In this document: positions 1 through 9,700 of the stretch, piece by piece
Layout of the letters: every line of letters starts with the position of its first letter
How positions within the stretch are numbered: the stretch's first letter is position 1
Source of the DNA: Flavobacteriales bacterium
GTDB taxonomy: Bacteria; Bacteroidota; Bacteroidia; Flavobacteriales; UBA7430
Direction of reading: 5' to 3'
Length of the DNA: 64,000 nucleotides
Assembly: GCA_002707145.1 (NCBI GenBank)
Contig: PAMD01000006.1
Coordinates: 117,399-181,398, forward strand
Program-made: the position numbers and the translations under genes
The notes under the pieces: generated by a model
The model's input: the letters and a program-made list of their open reading frames with translations, nothing else
Told to the model about the DNA's origin: nothing
Database searches by the model: none

Positions 1-1021
1 CTAAACTTACCCTTGCATTATGTTTATCTAGAATAGAAAAAGCAGTAGACAAGTGATTTTCAACAATAAAATCTAGTTCATCTACTGAAATTGAAAGGAG
101 TATTTGGTTTTTCTTTAAAATATAAAAAGAACGATCAGGGTTGGAATTTTCTTTCGCTGAAATTAAAGTACCCTTTTCTTGATGATTAATAAAGGAGCGA
201 ACTACTAGAGGTATATTATTTCTTTTAAGTGGCTGTAGCGTTTTGGGATGAATCACAGAGGCTCCATAAAATGCTAATTCAATAGCTTCCTGGAAAGAAA
301 GATTATCAATTTTAATGGGATTCGTGAAATATCTTGGATCGGCATTTAAAACACCTGGCACATCTTTCCAAATGACCAGAGACTCGGCTTTTAAAAGAGT
401 TGCAAAAATAGCAGCACTATAATCAGAACCTTCACGACCTAAAGTCGTTGTAAAATTTTCAGAAGTACAACCAATAAATCCTTGGGTTACATACATTAAA
501 TCATTTCCCATGAGTACCTCAACATGCTTTTTGGTTTCTGACCAATCAATACTTGCAGCCTGATACTTATTATCTGTTTTAATTACATCTCTGGCATCAA
601 TCCATAAATTTTTCAAATTTACTTGATTTAAGTATGCACTAACAATTCGAGTAGAGACTAACTCCCCTATGGATACAATTTGGTCGTATTCATAGGAGTA
701 TTCAGGCCGAGGCTCTTCTTCTAAAGCCCATTCAATTTCGACAAATAAATTTGACACTTCATCAAATATAGGATGCTTTGCAGGAAATAATTCCAAAAGA
801 ATAGCTTCATGAAACTCTTTCACTAAATCTAATTTTTCAAAAACATCTAATTGCCTAAGAAAATAAGACCTAGCTACTTCTTCTAGTACATTTGTTGTCT
901 TGCCCATGGCTGAAACAACAACTATAATAGACTCCGATCTAAACTGATCTAATACTGTTGATATGTTTTTAACACTTTCAGCATCTTTTACCGAAGCTCC
1001 TCCAAACTTGAATACCTTCAC
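1..1021 (-). CDS. Aspartate kinase, N-terminal part (cut by window edge)
   Basis: The first 340 codons of a monofunctional aspartate kinase, which phosphorylates aspartate in the first step of the lysine/threonine/methionine pathway. The start is a GTG at 1021 giving VKVFKFGGASVKD, the KFGG nucleotide-binding motif of the amino-acid kinase fold. Further in, TTTLGREGSDYSA and VWKDVPGVLNADPR-like segments match the aspartokinase catalytic core. The visible end (QILLSISVDELDF) enters the first ACT domain, so the missing part should be the rest of the regulatory ACT region. No ATG is available at the conserved N-terminus, so GTG is the only sensible start. Whether a homoserine dehydrogenase is fused downstream cannot be seen. 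Confidence 0.93.
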   Translation of the reverse strand, partial: MKVFKFGGASVKDAESVKNISTVLDQFRSESIIVVVSAMGKTTNVLEEVARSYFLRQLDVFEKLDLVKEFHEAILLELFPAKHPIFDEVSNLFVEIEWALEEEPRPEYSYEYDQIVSIGELVSTRIVSAYLNQVNLKNLWIDARDVIKTDNKYQAASIDWSETKKHVEVLMGNDLMYVTQGFIGCTSENFTTTLGREGSDYSAAIFATLLKAESLVIWKDVPGVLNADPRYFTNPIKIDNLSFQEAIELAFYGASVIHPKTLQPLKRNNIPLVVRSFINHQEKGTLISAKENSNPDRSFYILKKNQILLSISVDELDFIVENHLSTAFSILDKHNARVSL

Positions 1022-1116
1022 AAAATAAATTTAAACATAGTGGCCTAATTAAAAAACAATAGAATCAAATTTAAAATATTCATGGGTTTAAAGAAAAAAA
1101 GACCAAGATTAAAATC

Positions 1117-1146
1117 AAAAAAAAGCTTACTATAAAGTAAGCTTTT
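1117..1146 (-). terminator. Intrinsic terminator after tRNA-Leu
   Basis: A 10-bp perfect stem (1121-1130 with 1137-1146, loop TATAAA) is followed on the minus strand by a run of U from the A-tract at 1117-1124. It lies immediately 3' of the tRNA-Leu gene and separates it from the aspartate kinase gene. Confidence 0.8.
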
Positions 1147-1147
1147 G

Positions 1148-1229
1148 TGCGGATAGAGGGAGTCGAACCCACACACCTCACGGCACTAGATCCTAAATCT
1201 AGCGTGTCTACCAGTTCCACCATATCCGC
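1148..1229 (-). tRNA. tRNA-Leu (anticodon TAG)
   Basis: The minus strand folds as an 82-nt class II tRNA: acceptor stem GCGGATA/TATCCGC with discriminator A, a D-arm containing TGGTAGAC, anticodon stem CTAGA/TCTAG around loop TTTAGGA (anticodon TAG, reading CUA), a long variable arm, and T-loop GTTCGACTC. The long variable arm and discriminator A fit leucine. CCA is not encoded. Confidence 0.97.
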
Positions 1230-1374
1230 AGGTAATTAACGTAAATCATATCTCATATAGTCCGACAAATTTAAAATTAATTTCAGGTTTGACAACGAAA
1301 AAATGAATTTTATTGTATTAATCATATTGCAGGACAAAAGGCAAATAGTTACATTTGTTAAAGATAAGATCTTT

Positions 1375-2277
1375 ATGATATCAATAGAACCAAAAGAATT
1401 AAGTACCAAAGATTTACACGGATACCTTTTATCTTCTGTTGGCCCAAGACCAATTGCATTAGCGAGTACTATTAATAAAGAAAATCGACCTAATTTAAGT
1501 CCATTTTCCTTTTTCAATGTCTTTAGCGCCAATCCGCCTATTGCCATTTTCTCCCCAGCTAGAAGAGTTCGAAATAATACAACAAAGCACACACTTGAAA
1601 ATATATTACATATTAAAGAAGTGGTAATTAATGTTGTCCCTTTTTCTATAGTTGAGCAGTGTTCTCTTTCGAGTTCAGAATATGGTCCTGAAGTAAATGA
1701 ATTTAAAAAATCAGGACTCACAGCTATTCCCTCTGACCTTATTCTACCATTTAGAGTGAAAGAATCACCCGTTCAAATGGAATGCAAGGTCAATGAAATT
1801 ATTGCATTGGGAAATCAAGGAGGGGCAGGAAATTTAGTGGTTTGCGAAATCATCAAAATACATATTGATGAGAGTGTTTTAGGAACTGACAGAAAAATAG
1901 ACCCACACAAGTTAGACTTAGTGGGTCGCATGGGGGCAAACTGGTACTGCAGAGCCTCTCGTGATAGTATCTTTGAAGTTGAAAAACCCAATACTAAATT
2001 AGGAATTGGCTTTGATGCTTTGCCAAATTCTATTAAAAATAGTACTGTACTTTCTGGAAACGACTTGGCAAAATTAGCAAACATTCATTCGTTTACTGAG
2101 TCAATAGGAATTGATAAATCAAAAGAAAATTCAGATATTGCAATACTATTTAATTCCTCATCTAATAAAGTGAATGCAAGAAAAGAATTACACAGACAAG
2201 CCAAAATTTTATTGGCAAAAAATAATATAACAGAAGCTTGGAAAATATTATTAATTGACAAATTAAACAACCTATAA
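1375..2277 (+). CDS. Flavin reductase-like FMN-binding protein
   Basis: A 300-residue protein of the flavin reductase-like (split-barrel FMN-binding) family. Such proteins bind FMN and are often NAD(P)H:flavin oxidoreductases, but the substrate of this Bacteroidota subgroup is not established. The core is residues 20-200, with SSVGPRPIALASTI near the start, NLSPFSFFNVFSANPP in the FMN-site region and VGRMGANWYCR near the end of the fold; the last 80 residues are a helical extension. I chose the ATG at 1375 because upstream in-frame sequence (an ATG at 1303) does not resemble the family and the 300-residue length fits. It is followed at 3 nt by the DUF3127 gene, so the two are probably cotranscribed. 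Confidence 0.88.
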   Translation: MISIEPKELSTKDLHGYLLSSVGPRPIALASTINKENRPNLSPFSFFNVFSANPPIAIFSPARRVRNNTTKHTLENILHIKEVVINVVPFSIVEQCSLSSSEYGPEVNEFKKSGLTAIPSDLILPFRVKESPVQMECKVNEIIALGNQGGAGNLVVCEIIKIHIDESVLGTDRKIDPHKLDLVGRMGANWYCRASRDSIFEVEKPNTKLGIGFDALPNSIKNSTVLSGNDLAKLANIHSFTESIGIDKSKENSDIAILFNSSSNKVNARKELHRQAKILLAKNNITEAWKILLIDKLNNL

Positions 2278-2279
2278 AA

Positions 2280-2648
2280 ATGAGTAATCTATCCATCGAA
2301 GGAAAAATAAAGCGTATCCAAGACGAGCAAGTAATTAGCGAACGTTTCAAAAAAAGAGAATTTATCATTGAAACTGAAGAACAATATCCTCAAGTTCTTG
2401 TTTTTCAATTGGCACAAGACAAGACTAATTTGATTGATCCATTAAATGTAGGAGACAAAATCGAAGTCTTCTTCAACTTAAGAGGTCGAGAATGGCAAAA
2501 AGATCCCTCTGCAGAGATACGTGTGTTTAACACCTTAGATGCTTGGAGAATTCAAAAAGTAGAATCTATGCCTAGCCAAAATGAAGGGAGAGGTTCTTCA
2601 GTAGATCCTTTAGAACCCGCTGGACCTGAAGATGATCTACCATTCTAG
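2280..2648 (+). CDS. DUF3127 protein with SSB-like acidic tail
   Basis: A 122-residue DUF3127 protein, a family largely restricted to Bacteroidota. Residues 1-95 look like a small beta-barrel (IEGKIKRI, KREFIIETEEQYPQ, VGDKIEVFFNLRGREW), compatible with an OB fold. A flexible, proline/glutamate-rich linker follows and the protein ends in EDDLPF. That tip is nearly the same as the EEDLPF end of the SSB encoded at 31374, the peptide that recruits SSB-interacting proteins. This suggests a single-stranded DNA-associated role, which is inference. The start lies 2 nt after the flavin reductase-like gene's stop. Confidence 0.9.
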   Translation: MSNLSIEGKIKRIQDEQVISERFKKREFIIETEEQYPQVLVFQLAQDKTNLIDPLNVGDKIEVFFNLRGREWQKDPSAEIRVFNTLDAWRIQKVESMPSQNEGRGSSVDPLEPAGPEDDLPF

Positions 2649-2651
2649 AAT

Positions 2652-2678
2652 AAAAAAACCTCCAAACTTGGAGGTTTT
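2652..2678. terminator. Bidirectional intrinsic terminator
   Basis: An 11-bp stem (2655-2665 with 2668-2678) is flanked by A and T runs, so it can work on both strands. It sits between the convergent DUF3127 gene and actF and probably ends both transcripts. Confidence 0.82.
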
Positions 2679-2737
2679 CATAATTTAATACATTAACTAA
2701 GAACTATATTTTTGTAAGGTTACAAAGTTTAAAAGTC

Positions 2738-4225
2738 TTATATATGAAAATTCTTGCTTTCCTTTAACATCGGATGATTTTTTGGAATTAATTCTATACT
2801 AGCTAACTTTCTACTTACTACATGAATAAACAGACCAGTATAGCCCAAGAAAGTACCAATTTCAACAAAACCTATGTTCCAATGCGAACCCACTGTTCCG
2901 GGCATAATCATGACAAAAAAGTCTAAATAGTGTCCAACTAATACTATTGAACCGATGGAAATAACTCGAAGCGAATAACGCTTTGCGTCACGACTCATTA
3001 GCATGATAATTGGAACAACAAAGTTAAATGCAAGCGAAATCATAAAAGGAACACTGTATTGATCAAAACGAGCATTATAGTAAGTTACTTCCTCAGGGAT
3101 ATTTGCATACCAGATGAGCATAAATTGAGCAAACCACAAGTAAGTCCAGAATATGCTGAAAGCAAATATAAATTTACCAAGATCATGAATATGATTTTCA
3201 TTTAGAGGAGCTAACATTCCGCGACTTTTTAAGTGGATTACAGTAATGAAGACTACAACCAAGGCAGTAACAAACATACTCGAAAAAACATACCATCCAA
3301 ACAAAGTGGAGAACCAGTGAGTATCTATCGACATGATCCAATCCCAGGCGAGCATGGAAGAAGTAACCGCAAAAAAGACAATGAAGATAGCAGAAACTTT
3401 TTTACTGCGGTTATAGTATTCTAGTCCTCCATGAATATCTTCTTTTAGTGAAAGTTGGGTTAACTTTCTGAGGGCAAAAATCCATCCTACAAAGTAAATA
3501 ATAGCTCGAATAAGGAAGAAATAAAAATTTAAATATGCTTCTTTACCGGCAATGATTGGATCGTAATTAGAACTTTCTGGATTCATTATGCCTATTGCCA
3601 TCCAGTGGTAAGTATGATTTCCAAACAAATGAAATCCACCCGTAATAATAATGAAAAAGATAATCGCTGCGACATAAGGCAAAAAGCCTCCTATACACAT
3701 TAAAACCCTTTTAATAAGAACAGACCAACCAACTTCTGCGACATATTGAAGTGCTAGAAAAAATACAGATAGCAAAGAAGCTCCTAAAAAGAAAATGGAG
3801 GCGACTAAAAGACTAGACCAAGGTCTTTGAGCTTTAGCATGAAGTGCATGAACGGTGTCGTGAATTACATGATCAAGTTCGTGCGCCTCAAACATTTCTT
3901 CGTGAGAAAAGTGCAAATGAAACTTTTCCTCAATAGCATAGTATAAAGAAGAAAAATATGCTTCTTGGCCATGAATATCTTTCTGAACTTCATCAGGCGT
4001 ATTACTCGAAAAGTGAGTATATTCTAACTCTTTATCCTTATCCGAATAATGGGAATCGTCTGAAACTTCTAAATGTAATTCCTCGGCTAAAACACGAACT
4101 TCGTGAGCTATCACATCATCAGAAAAGTGACCAGCACCTTTAACAAATCCATAGCAAAGAGCGACTAGTCCGACAGCCATGAGCGACAATGAAAGAATCT
4201 TTGTATTTTTTGTAACCGTATACAT
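2738..4225 (-). CDS. actF: Alternative complex III subunit ActF
   Basis: A 495-residue integral membrane protein of the NrfD/PsrC-like family, last gene of the act operon. ActF and ActC are the two large membrane subunits of alternative complex III, the quinol oxidase that passes electrons to cytochrome c or directly to the terminal oxidase. About ten hydrophobic segments are visible: one at residues 9-30, the rest from about 138 onwards. Between them lies a soluble insert (about residues 32-135) rich in His, Glu and Asp, with HLHFSHEEMFEAHELDHVIHD-like character. It starts 20 nt after actE. No cytochrome oxidase genes follow: the operon ends at a terminator shared with the convergent gene. 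Confidence 0.93.
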   Translation of the reverse strand: MYTVTKNTKILSLSLMAVGLVALCYGFVKGAGHFSDDVIAHEVRVLAEELHLEVSDDSHYSDKDKELEYTHFSSNTPDEVQKDIHGQEAYFSSLYYAIEEKFHLHFSHEEMFEAHELDHVIHDTVHALHAKAQRPWSSLLVASIFFLGASLLSVFFLALQYVAEVGWSVLIKRVLMCIGGFLPYVAAIIFFIIITGGFHLFGNHTYHWMAIGIMNPESSNYDPIIAGKEAYLNFYFFLIRAIIYFVGWIFALRKLTQLSLKEDIHGGLEYYNRSKKVSAIFIVFFAVTSSMLAWDWIMSIDTHWFSTLFGWYVFSSMFVTALVVVFITVIHLKSRGMLAPLNENHIHDLGKFIFAFSIFWTYLWFAQFMLIWYANIPEEVTYYNARFDQYSVPFMISLAFNFVVPIIMLMSRDAKRYSLRVISIGSIVLVGHYLDFFVMIMPGTVGSHWNIGFVEIGTFLGYTGLFIHVVSRKLASIELIPKNHPMLKESKNFHI

Positions 4226-4245
4226 TACGTTTCTTATTATAATTA

Positions 4246-4839
4246 TTAGTTAGAGGCGTTTTGAAGCTCGTGAACATAGTGGACAATTTTCCACCGCTCT
4301 GTCTTAGAAATTTGACTCGCATGAGGACCCATAGCATTCAATCCATAAGTGAGGGCATGAAATATGTGACCATCTGTCAATTCACTCATTGTCACACCAG
4401 ATCTTCGAGGTGCAACCTTATCTGCATATGAAGGAATACCTCCATATACAGGATGAGAGATAGAACCTTTTCCATCACCATTTGCCCCATGACAATGCAT
4501 ACAAAACATCTCAAACAAGGCTTTACCCTCTAGAAGAGTTTGATCATCCAAAGCCAATGGATTCTTTAAATTTTTTCCGGCTCTCAAATAATCTTCGAGA
4601 CTACCGTCATATTCAAAAGGAGTAAAACCTCTTGGAATAGTTCCATTGACACCTAATTGAGAGGTAATCCCATTTTCAAAATTAGGATTTTCAGAATATG
4701 TTTCATAAGAAGGAGAACGATACATATTCGGCATAAACTCATAACCCGGGTTAGAACCGTCTGCCCCGCATGATTGGAGAAATATACCTACGAATAATGC
4801 TACTAGGCTGATATAAGCTATTTTTTTTGGGTTTGTCAT
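4246..4839 (-). CDS. actE: Alternative complex III subunit ActE (monoheme cytochrome c lipoprotein)
   Basis: A 197-residue cytochrome c subunit of alternative complex III. The N-terminus is a lipoprotein signal ending in lipobox LQSC, so the mature protein starts at Cys24 and is lipid-anchored on the outer face of the inner membrane. A single heme c site, CMHCH, lies at residues 113-117, followed by GANGDGKG; a Met near LNAMGPHAS is a possible distal ligand. In the known complex ActE is the likely electron exit towards the oxidase. It begins 11 nt after actD. Confidence 0.95.
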   Translation of the reverse strand: MTNPKKIAYISLVALFVGIFLQSCGADGSNPGYEFMPNMYRSPSYETYSENPNFENGITSQLGVNGTIPRGFTPFEYDGSLEDYLRAGKNLKNPLALDDQTLLEGKALFEMFCMHCHGANGDGKGSISHPVYGGIPSYADKVAPRRSGVTMSELTDGHIFHALTYGLNAMGPHASQISKTERWKIVHYVHELQNASN

Positions 4840-4850
4840 TTTATAGAACT

Positions 4851-5375
4851 TTAGTCTATTAATTCATCTTTCACTTCAATAGCTCCAGTCTGTTTCATTA
4901 ATGCAATAATTTCAGATTTATTATCATTAACAAAAATTTCCATAAGAAATTTATCATCGGTAGTTCTTGGATCTGGACTTGAAGCAGATGATCCTGGAAA
5001 AAGTTGACAGCGAACCAGATAGGTAATAACCATTAAGTGCGCTGCAAAAAAAACTGTAATTTCAAATGCAATAGGTACAAATGCCGGCAAGTTATCTAAA
5101 AGTGTGAAATTTGGCTTACCTCCAATAATCTGAGGCCAGTCAATGATCATCATGTACCACATCATCAAAAGTCCTAAGAAAAGACCTATACAGCCATAAA
5201 TAAATGCAGTTATTGCAAGTCTAGTGGGTTTTAAACCCATTGCATGGTCCAGACCATGAATTGGAAACGGGGAATACACTTCATCTACATGAAGCCCTTT
5301 TTTTCGGATATCCTTGACCGCTTGTAAAATTACATCATCGTCATCGTATATACCGTAAATTACTTTTTTACTCAT
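4851..5375 (-). CDS. actD: Alternative complex III subunit ActD (DUF3341)
   Basis: A 174-residue DUF3341 subunit of alternative complex III. It has a cytoplasmic-type N-terminal part (KKVIYGIYDDDDVILQAV) and two membrane segments (about residues 45-70 and 95-120), the usual ActD layout. I use the ATG at 5375 because MSKKVIYGIYDDDD is the conserved start; an upstream ATG at 5414 would add 13 residues lying inside actC. With this start ATGAGTAA overlaps the actC stop by 8 nt, indicating translational coupling. Confidence 0.94.
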   Translation of the reverse strand: MSKKVIYGIYDDDDVILQAVKDIRKKGLHVDEVYSPFPIHGLDHAMGLKPTRLAITAFIYGCIGLFLGLLMMWYMMIIDWPQIIGGKPNFTLLDNLPAFVPIAFEITVFFAAHLMVITYLVRCQLFPGSSASSPDPRTTDDKFLMEIFVNDNKSEIIALMKQTGAIEVKDELID

Positions 5376-6744
5376 GGTGATTTTTTTTACTTTGAGAACT
5401 GGATGATTTAACAATCGTTTTCAATTCTGCCTGAGCTATAACTGGGAAGGTTCTCGCATAAAGTAAAAATAAAACGAAAAAGAATCCTATTGTCCCTACA
5501 AAAATTCCGATATCAACAAATGTAGGCGAGAACATTGACCAAGATGAGGGAAGATAGTCTCTGTGAAGTGAGGTAACGATAATAACAAATCGCTCAAACC
5601 ACATTCCAATATTTACAACTATAGAAATAAAGAAAGTGAAAGCAATACTGGTTCTAAGTTTTTTGGACCACATAAACTGTGGTGAAAAAACATTACATGT
5701 CATCATCGCCCAATACGCCCACCAATAAGGGCCGGTCGCTCTATTTAAAAAAGCATACTGTTCAAATTCTACTCCCGAATACCATGCAATAAATAATTCT
5801 GTGATGTAGGCCACACCGACTATGGAACCCGTAACCATAATCACAATGTTCATATATTCAATATGTTTAATAGTAATGTAAGACTCCATATAAAGTACTT
5901 TACGCATTACCAATAGCAATGTTTGTACCATAGCAAATCCGGAAAAAATAGCTCCTGCAACAAAATAAGGAGGAAAAATAGTAGTATGCCAACCTGGGAT
6001 AACAGAAGTGGCAAAATCCATCGATACTATTGTATGAACTGAGAGAACCAAAGGAGTTGCTAATCCAGCTAATACTAATGACAATTCTTCAAAGCGTTGC
6101 CAATGCTTCGCTCTACCAGACCAACCAAAAGACAAAATTGTATATACTTTTTTAATCAGAGTTTTCTTTGCTCGATCACGAATCATAGCAAAATCTGGGA
6201 TTAAACCCATATACCAAAATACCAGAGAGACTGTGAAGTAAGTGGAAATGGCAAAAACATCCCATAGCAAGGGAGAGTTGAAGTTCACCCACAATGAACC
6301 AAAATTATTGGGTAGTGGAAAAACAAAATAAGCTAACCAAGGTCTACCCATATGTATTAGTGGGAAAAGAGCTGCTTGCATAACAGCAAAAATGGTCATC
6401 GCTTCAGCGGAACGATTTATAGACAAACGCCATTTTTGTCTGAAAAGTAATAATACGGCCGAAATAAGTGTCCCCGCATGCCCAATTCCTACCCACCAAA
6501 CGAAATTTGTAATATCCCAAGCCCAACCAACTGTCTTATTTAGACCCCAAACTCCAATCCCATTTCCAACTGTGTAGGCCATGCAACCTGCTCCCCATAA
6601 AAAAGCAAGCAAAGAAATTAAAAATAAAGCCCACCACCATTTGTTTGCGCTCCCTTCAATAGGACGTGCCACATCTTCAGTGATGTCATGTAATGACTTA
6701 TCATCTAATATTAATGGCTCTCTAATGGGCGATTCGTAATGCAT
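5368..6744 (-). CDS. actC: Alternative complex III subunit ActC (NrfD/PsrC family)
   Basis: A 458-residue polytopic membrane protein of the NrfD/PsrC family, the quinone-binding core subunit of alternative complex III. About ten hydrophobic helices are visible, starting with WWWALFLISLLAFLWGAGC; GIGHAGTLISAVLLL and the HMGRPWLAYFV region are typical of NrfD proteins that face the quinone pocket. It is paralogous to ActF. It follows actB by 17 nt and overlaps actD by 8 nt. Confidence 0.96.
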   Translation of the reverse strand: MHYESPIREPLILDDKSLHDITEDVARPIEGSANKWWWALFLISLLAFLWGAGCMAYTVGNGIGVWGLNKTVGWAWDITNFVWWVGIGHAGTLISAVLLLFRQKWRLSINRSAEAMTIFAVMQAALFPLIHMGRPWLAYFVFPLPNNFGSLWVNFNSPLLWDVFAISTYFTVSLVFWYMGLIPDFAMIRDRAKKTLIKKVYTILSFGWSGRAKHWQRFEELSLVLAGLATPLVLSVHTIVSMDFATSVIPGWHTTIFPPYFVAGAIFSGFAMVQTLLLVMRKVLYMESYITIKHIEYMNIVIMVTGSIVGVAYITELFIAWYSGVEFEQYAFLNRATGPYWWAYWAMMTCNVFSPQFMWSKKLRTSIAFTFFISIVVNIGMWFERFVIIVTSLHRDYLPSSWSMFSPTFVDIGIFVGTIGFFFVLFLLYARTFPVIAQAELKTIVKSSSSQSKKNHHE

Positions 6745-6761
6745 TTTATCTTTAATTAAAT

Positions 6762-9700
6762 TTATGCTTTGTTTCGTATTTTAGTCTGATACCAAACAGA
6801 AGGTTGGGTATTTAACTCTTCAAGTAGATGATATGATCTGGGATCTCTTGCTTGAGCATATACCTTGCTACTAGTATCTAAGCCATCTCCAAAAACCATT
6901 GCACCTGTATCGCAAGCCGTGGCACACGCACAATCTACATCTCCATCTTTTAATTTTCTTCTTTCTTTCTTGGCATCCAGCTTAGACTTTTGAATATTCT
7001 GTATGCACATTGAGCATTTCTCCATAACACCTCTAGATCGAACAGTTACATCTGGATTTAGGACCATCTTGCCAAGGTCTTCATTCATGTAAAAATCAAA
7101 CTGATCATTATCAGAATAGTTAAACCAATTGAATCTACGAACCTTGTAGGGACAGTTATTTGCACAATATCTGGTCCCTACACATCTGTTGTATGTCATA
7201 TGATTCAACCCTTCTCTAGAATGAGTGGTCGCTGCCACTGGACAAACAGTCTCACAAGGAGCATGGTTACAATGCTGACACATTACGGGTTGAAAAACAA
7301 CTTCTAATGATTCTGAAGTAGAAGCAACTTCCATTGCTAAGAACTTATCTATAGACGAAATCCCTTCTTCTTCAGCAATTTCCTCAGTCATATCGGAAGA
7401 ATAATATCTATCAATACGTAACCAGTGCATATCTCTAGATTTTCTAATTTCTTCTTTACCAACCACTGGAACGTTATTTTCTGCGTGGCAAGCAATAATA
7501 CATGCTCCACAACCTGTACAACTGTTTAGGTCAATAGACAAATTCCACCAGTGTACATCACGGTCATGTTCTTCCCAAAGTGTAATTTTTTCCGGTTCTT
7601 GAGGTCCTTTATGTGTTTCAAGCATCATCTGCTCATTTCCAGATCTAGGATCTTTATTGAACTCTGAAAGTGTTGTTTCTTTCACAATTCGATCTCTACC
7701 CATCATGGTGTGATGCAATTGAGTACAAGCAAATTCGTGGACCGCATCTTCTACTTTAGTTAATGATACGCCAGATAAAATAGATTTAAACTCTTTGGCA
7801 AGTAAAAAGGCATTAACGCCAACTCCATCCCCCGCTTTACCAGATCCGCTTCGTCCATAACCAATAGCTAAACCAACAGTTTTGTATGCCTGTCCGGGTT
7901 GGATTAATATTGGAACTCTAAGAGTAACACCTTCAATGGTCATGTCGACAACATCGCCATCTAAGGCACCATTAGAAACATATTCGTTGTTTAGACCTAT
8001 CTCTTTGGCAAAACGAGGAGAAATTGTTAAATAATTATCCCATGTGGTTTTAGAAATTGGATCAGGAAGTTCCTGTAGCCATGGATTATTTGCAAATTCT
8101 CCAGACCCTAGCCCAGTTTTACTGTAAAGGACTAAATCTATTGCATCTCCAGAAAGATTAGCTAAGGGAGCAACAATATTGGCTACAGAAGTTTTAAATG
8201 TGACAGGCTTTTCTTTTGTCTTCAATTTATGAACTCCATCGTGAAGAGCTGAATTCCATGAAGTGACTCCTAAAATATTACTTCGCCAATAATCTTTTAA
8301 GTACGAATAATAATCATCTCCTAAATCAGACCAAGACATTAATGAAACCTGTGCTTGGCGAGTATTAAATAATGGATGGATCGTAGGTTGGACTAGAGCA
8401 TATATACCTGTGTATGGATTTGCATCATTCCAACATTCGAGATAATTGTGATCGGGACAAACAAAATTCATCTGAGCAGCAGTCTCATCTAACTTTTCTG
8501 CAAAAGAAATAGATAAATCTACTTTACCGAGTCCTTGGATGAATTCTTTTCCTTGAGCAAGATTGTATACAGGATTAACATTGTAAGCTATGAGTGCCCC
8601 AATTTTTCCATCATTCATTTCTTGAATAAGCTGAGCAATGTGTTGATCATTCCCTGTCTTTAGATTGGACTGTATCGAAAAATCAATCGTTTTCCCAGTA
8701 TTATTAAGCAAATCATTGATTGCATTGACAAGCAAGTGAATATGAATATTATTTCCTCCGGCAATGACAAGAGACTTTCCCTTAGATTTCCATAAATCAT
8801 CTGCCATTTTCTGCAGAATATTCCGATGTTCAGATAAGGCTACCTTAACTAAACTTACTCCAGCTTTCTTGGCAATGAGATTATACAAATTCAGAAGAAC
8901 TACACCCATTTCAGAGGCCTTTACTGGTGTTCTATAATCAGCATTGGCTCCAGTAAGGGACAAATTAGACTCAAATTGGTAGTGACGAGACATAGATCCA
9001 TTATTTGGATTTCTTTTCGCCGCAAAGTTTTTTCCATGACCGGAATCCAACCAATCCCCTAAAAAGTCAGCAGCAAATGAAGCGACCACATCTGCCTTCT
9101 CAAAAAGATAAGTAGGAATGACCCTTCTATTGTAGCTTTCTAGATTAGCATCAAGCATAGCTGAAACGGACATAGCGTCATACACAACATGTTTAGCTTT
9201 GTATTTTCTAACAAAAGCCTGAATAACAGAATTTGTAGAGGGAGAAATTATAGAAGAACTCAAAATTACTACTCCCTTTCCGGATATATTATTTGCACTT
9301 AATCCTTGAATAATTTTTTTGTCTACTCGAGACCAAGAACTTGATACGCCGTTGTCCATAGGGTCCTTCAATCGAGAATTATCATACAAATTCAGGACAG
9401 AAGCTTGAACTCTAGCATTTACTCCCCCATATTCACACAAATCATTCGATTTCAAGAAGATAGGACGACCTTCTCTATTCTTGATTAATAAACTAGCAAA
9501 ATCATTTCCATCGTAAAAACTAGAAGCATACCAATTGGCAATTCCAGCAATAGTTTCTTCTGGCTTAACTACATAGGGAATCACTTTTTGAATAGGAGTT
9601 TCACAAGCAGCAAGTGAGGCAGCAGCAGTACTAAATCCGAGAAACTTCAAAAAATCACGACGGGATGTTGAAGATTCCGATAATTTATCTTCGTCGCCTA

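Noticed and set aside
1148..1229. tRNA-Leu as an integration site
   Set aside because: No duplicated 3' end of the tRNA and no integrase are visible nearby.
2280..2648. DUF3127 gene as a second SSB paralogue
   Set aside because: Only the C-terminal tip matches SSB; the barrel sequence is that of DUF3127, so it is kept as a separate family.
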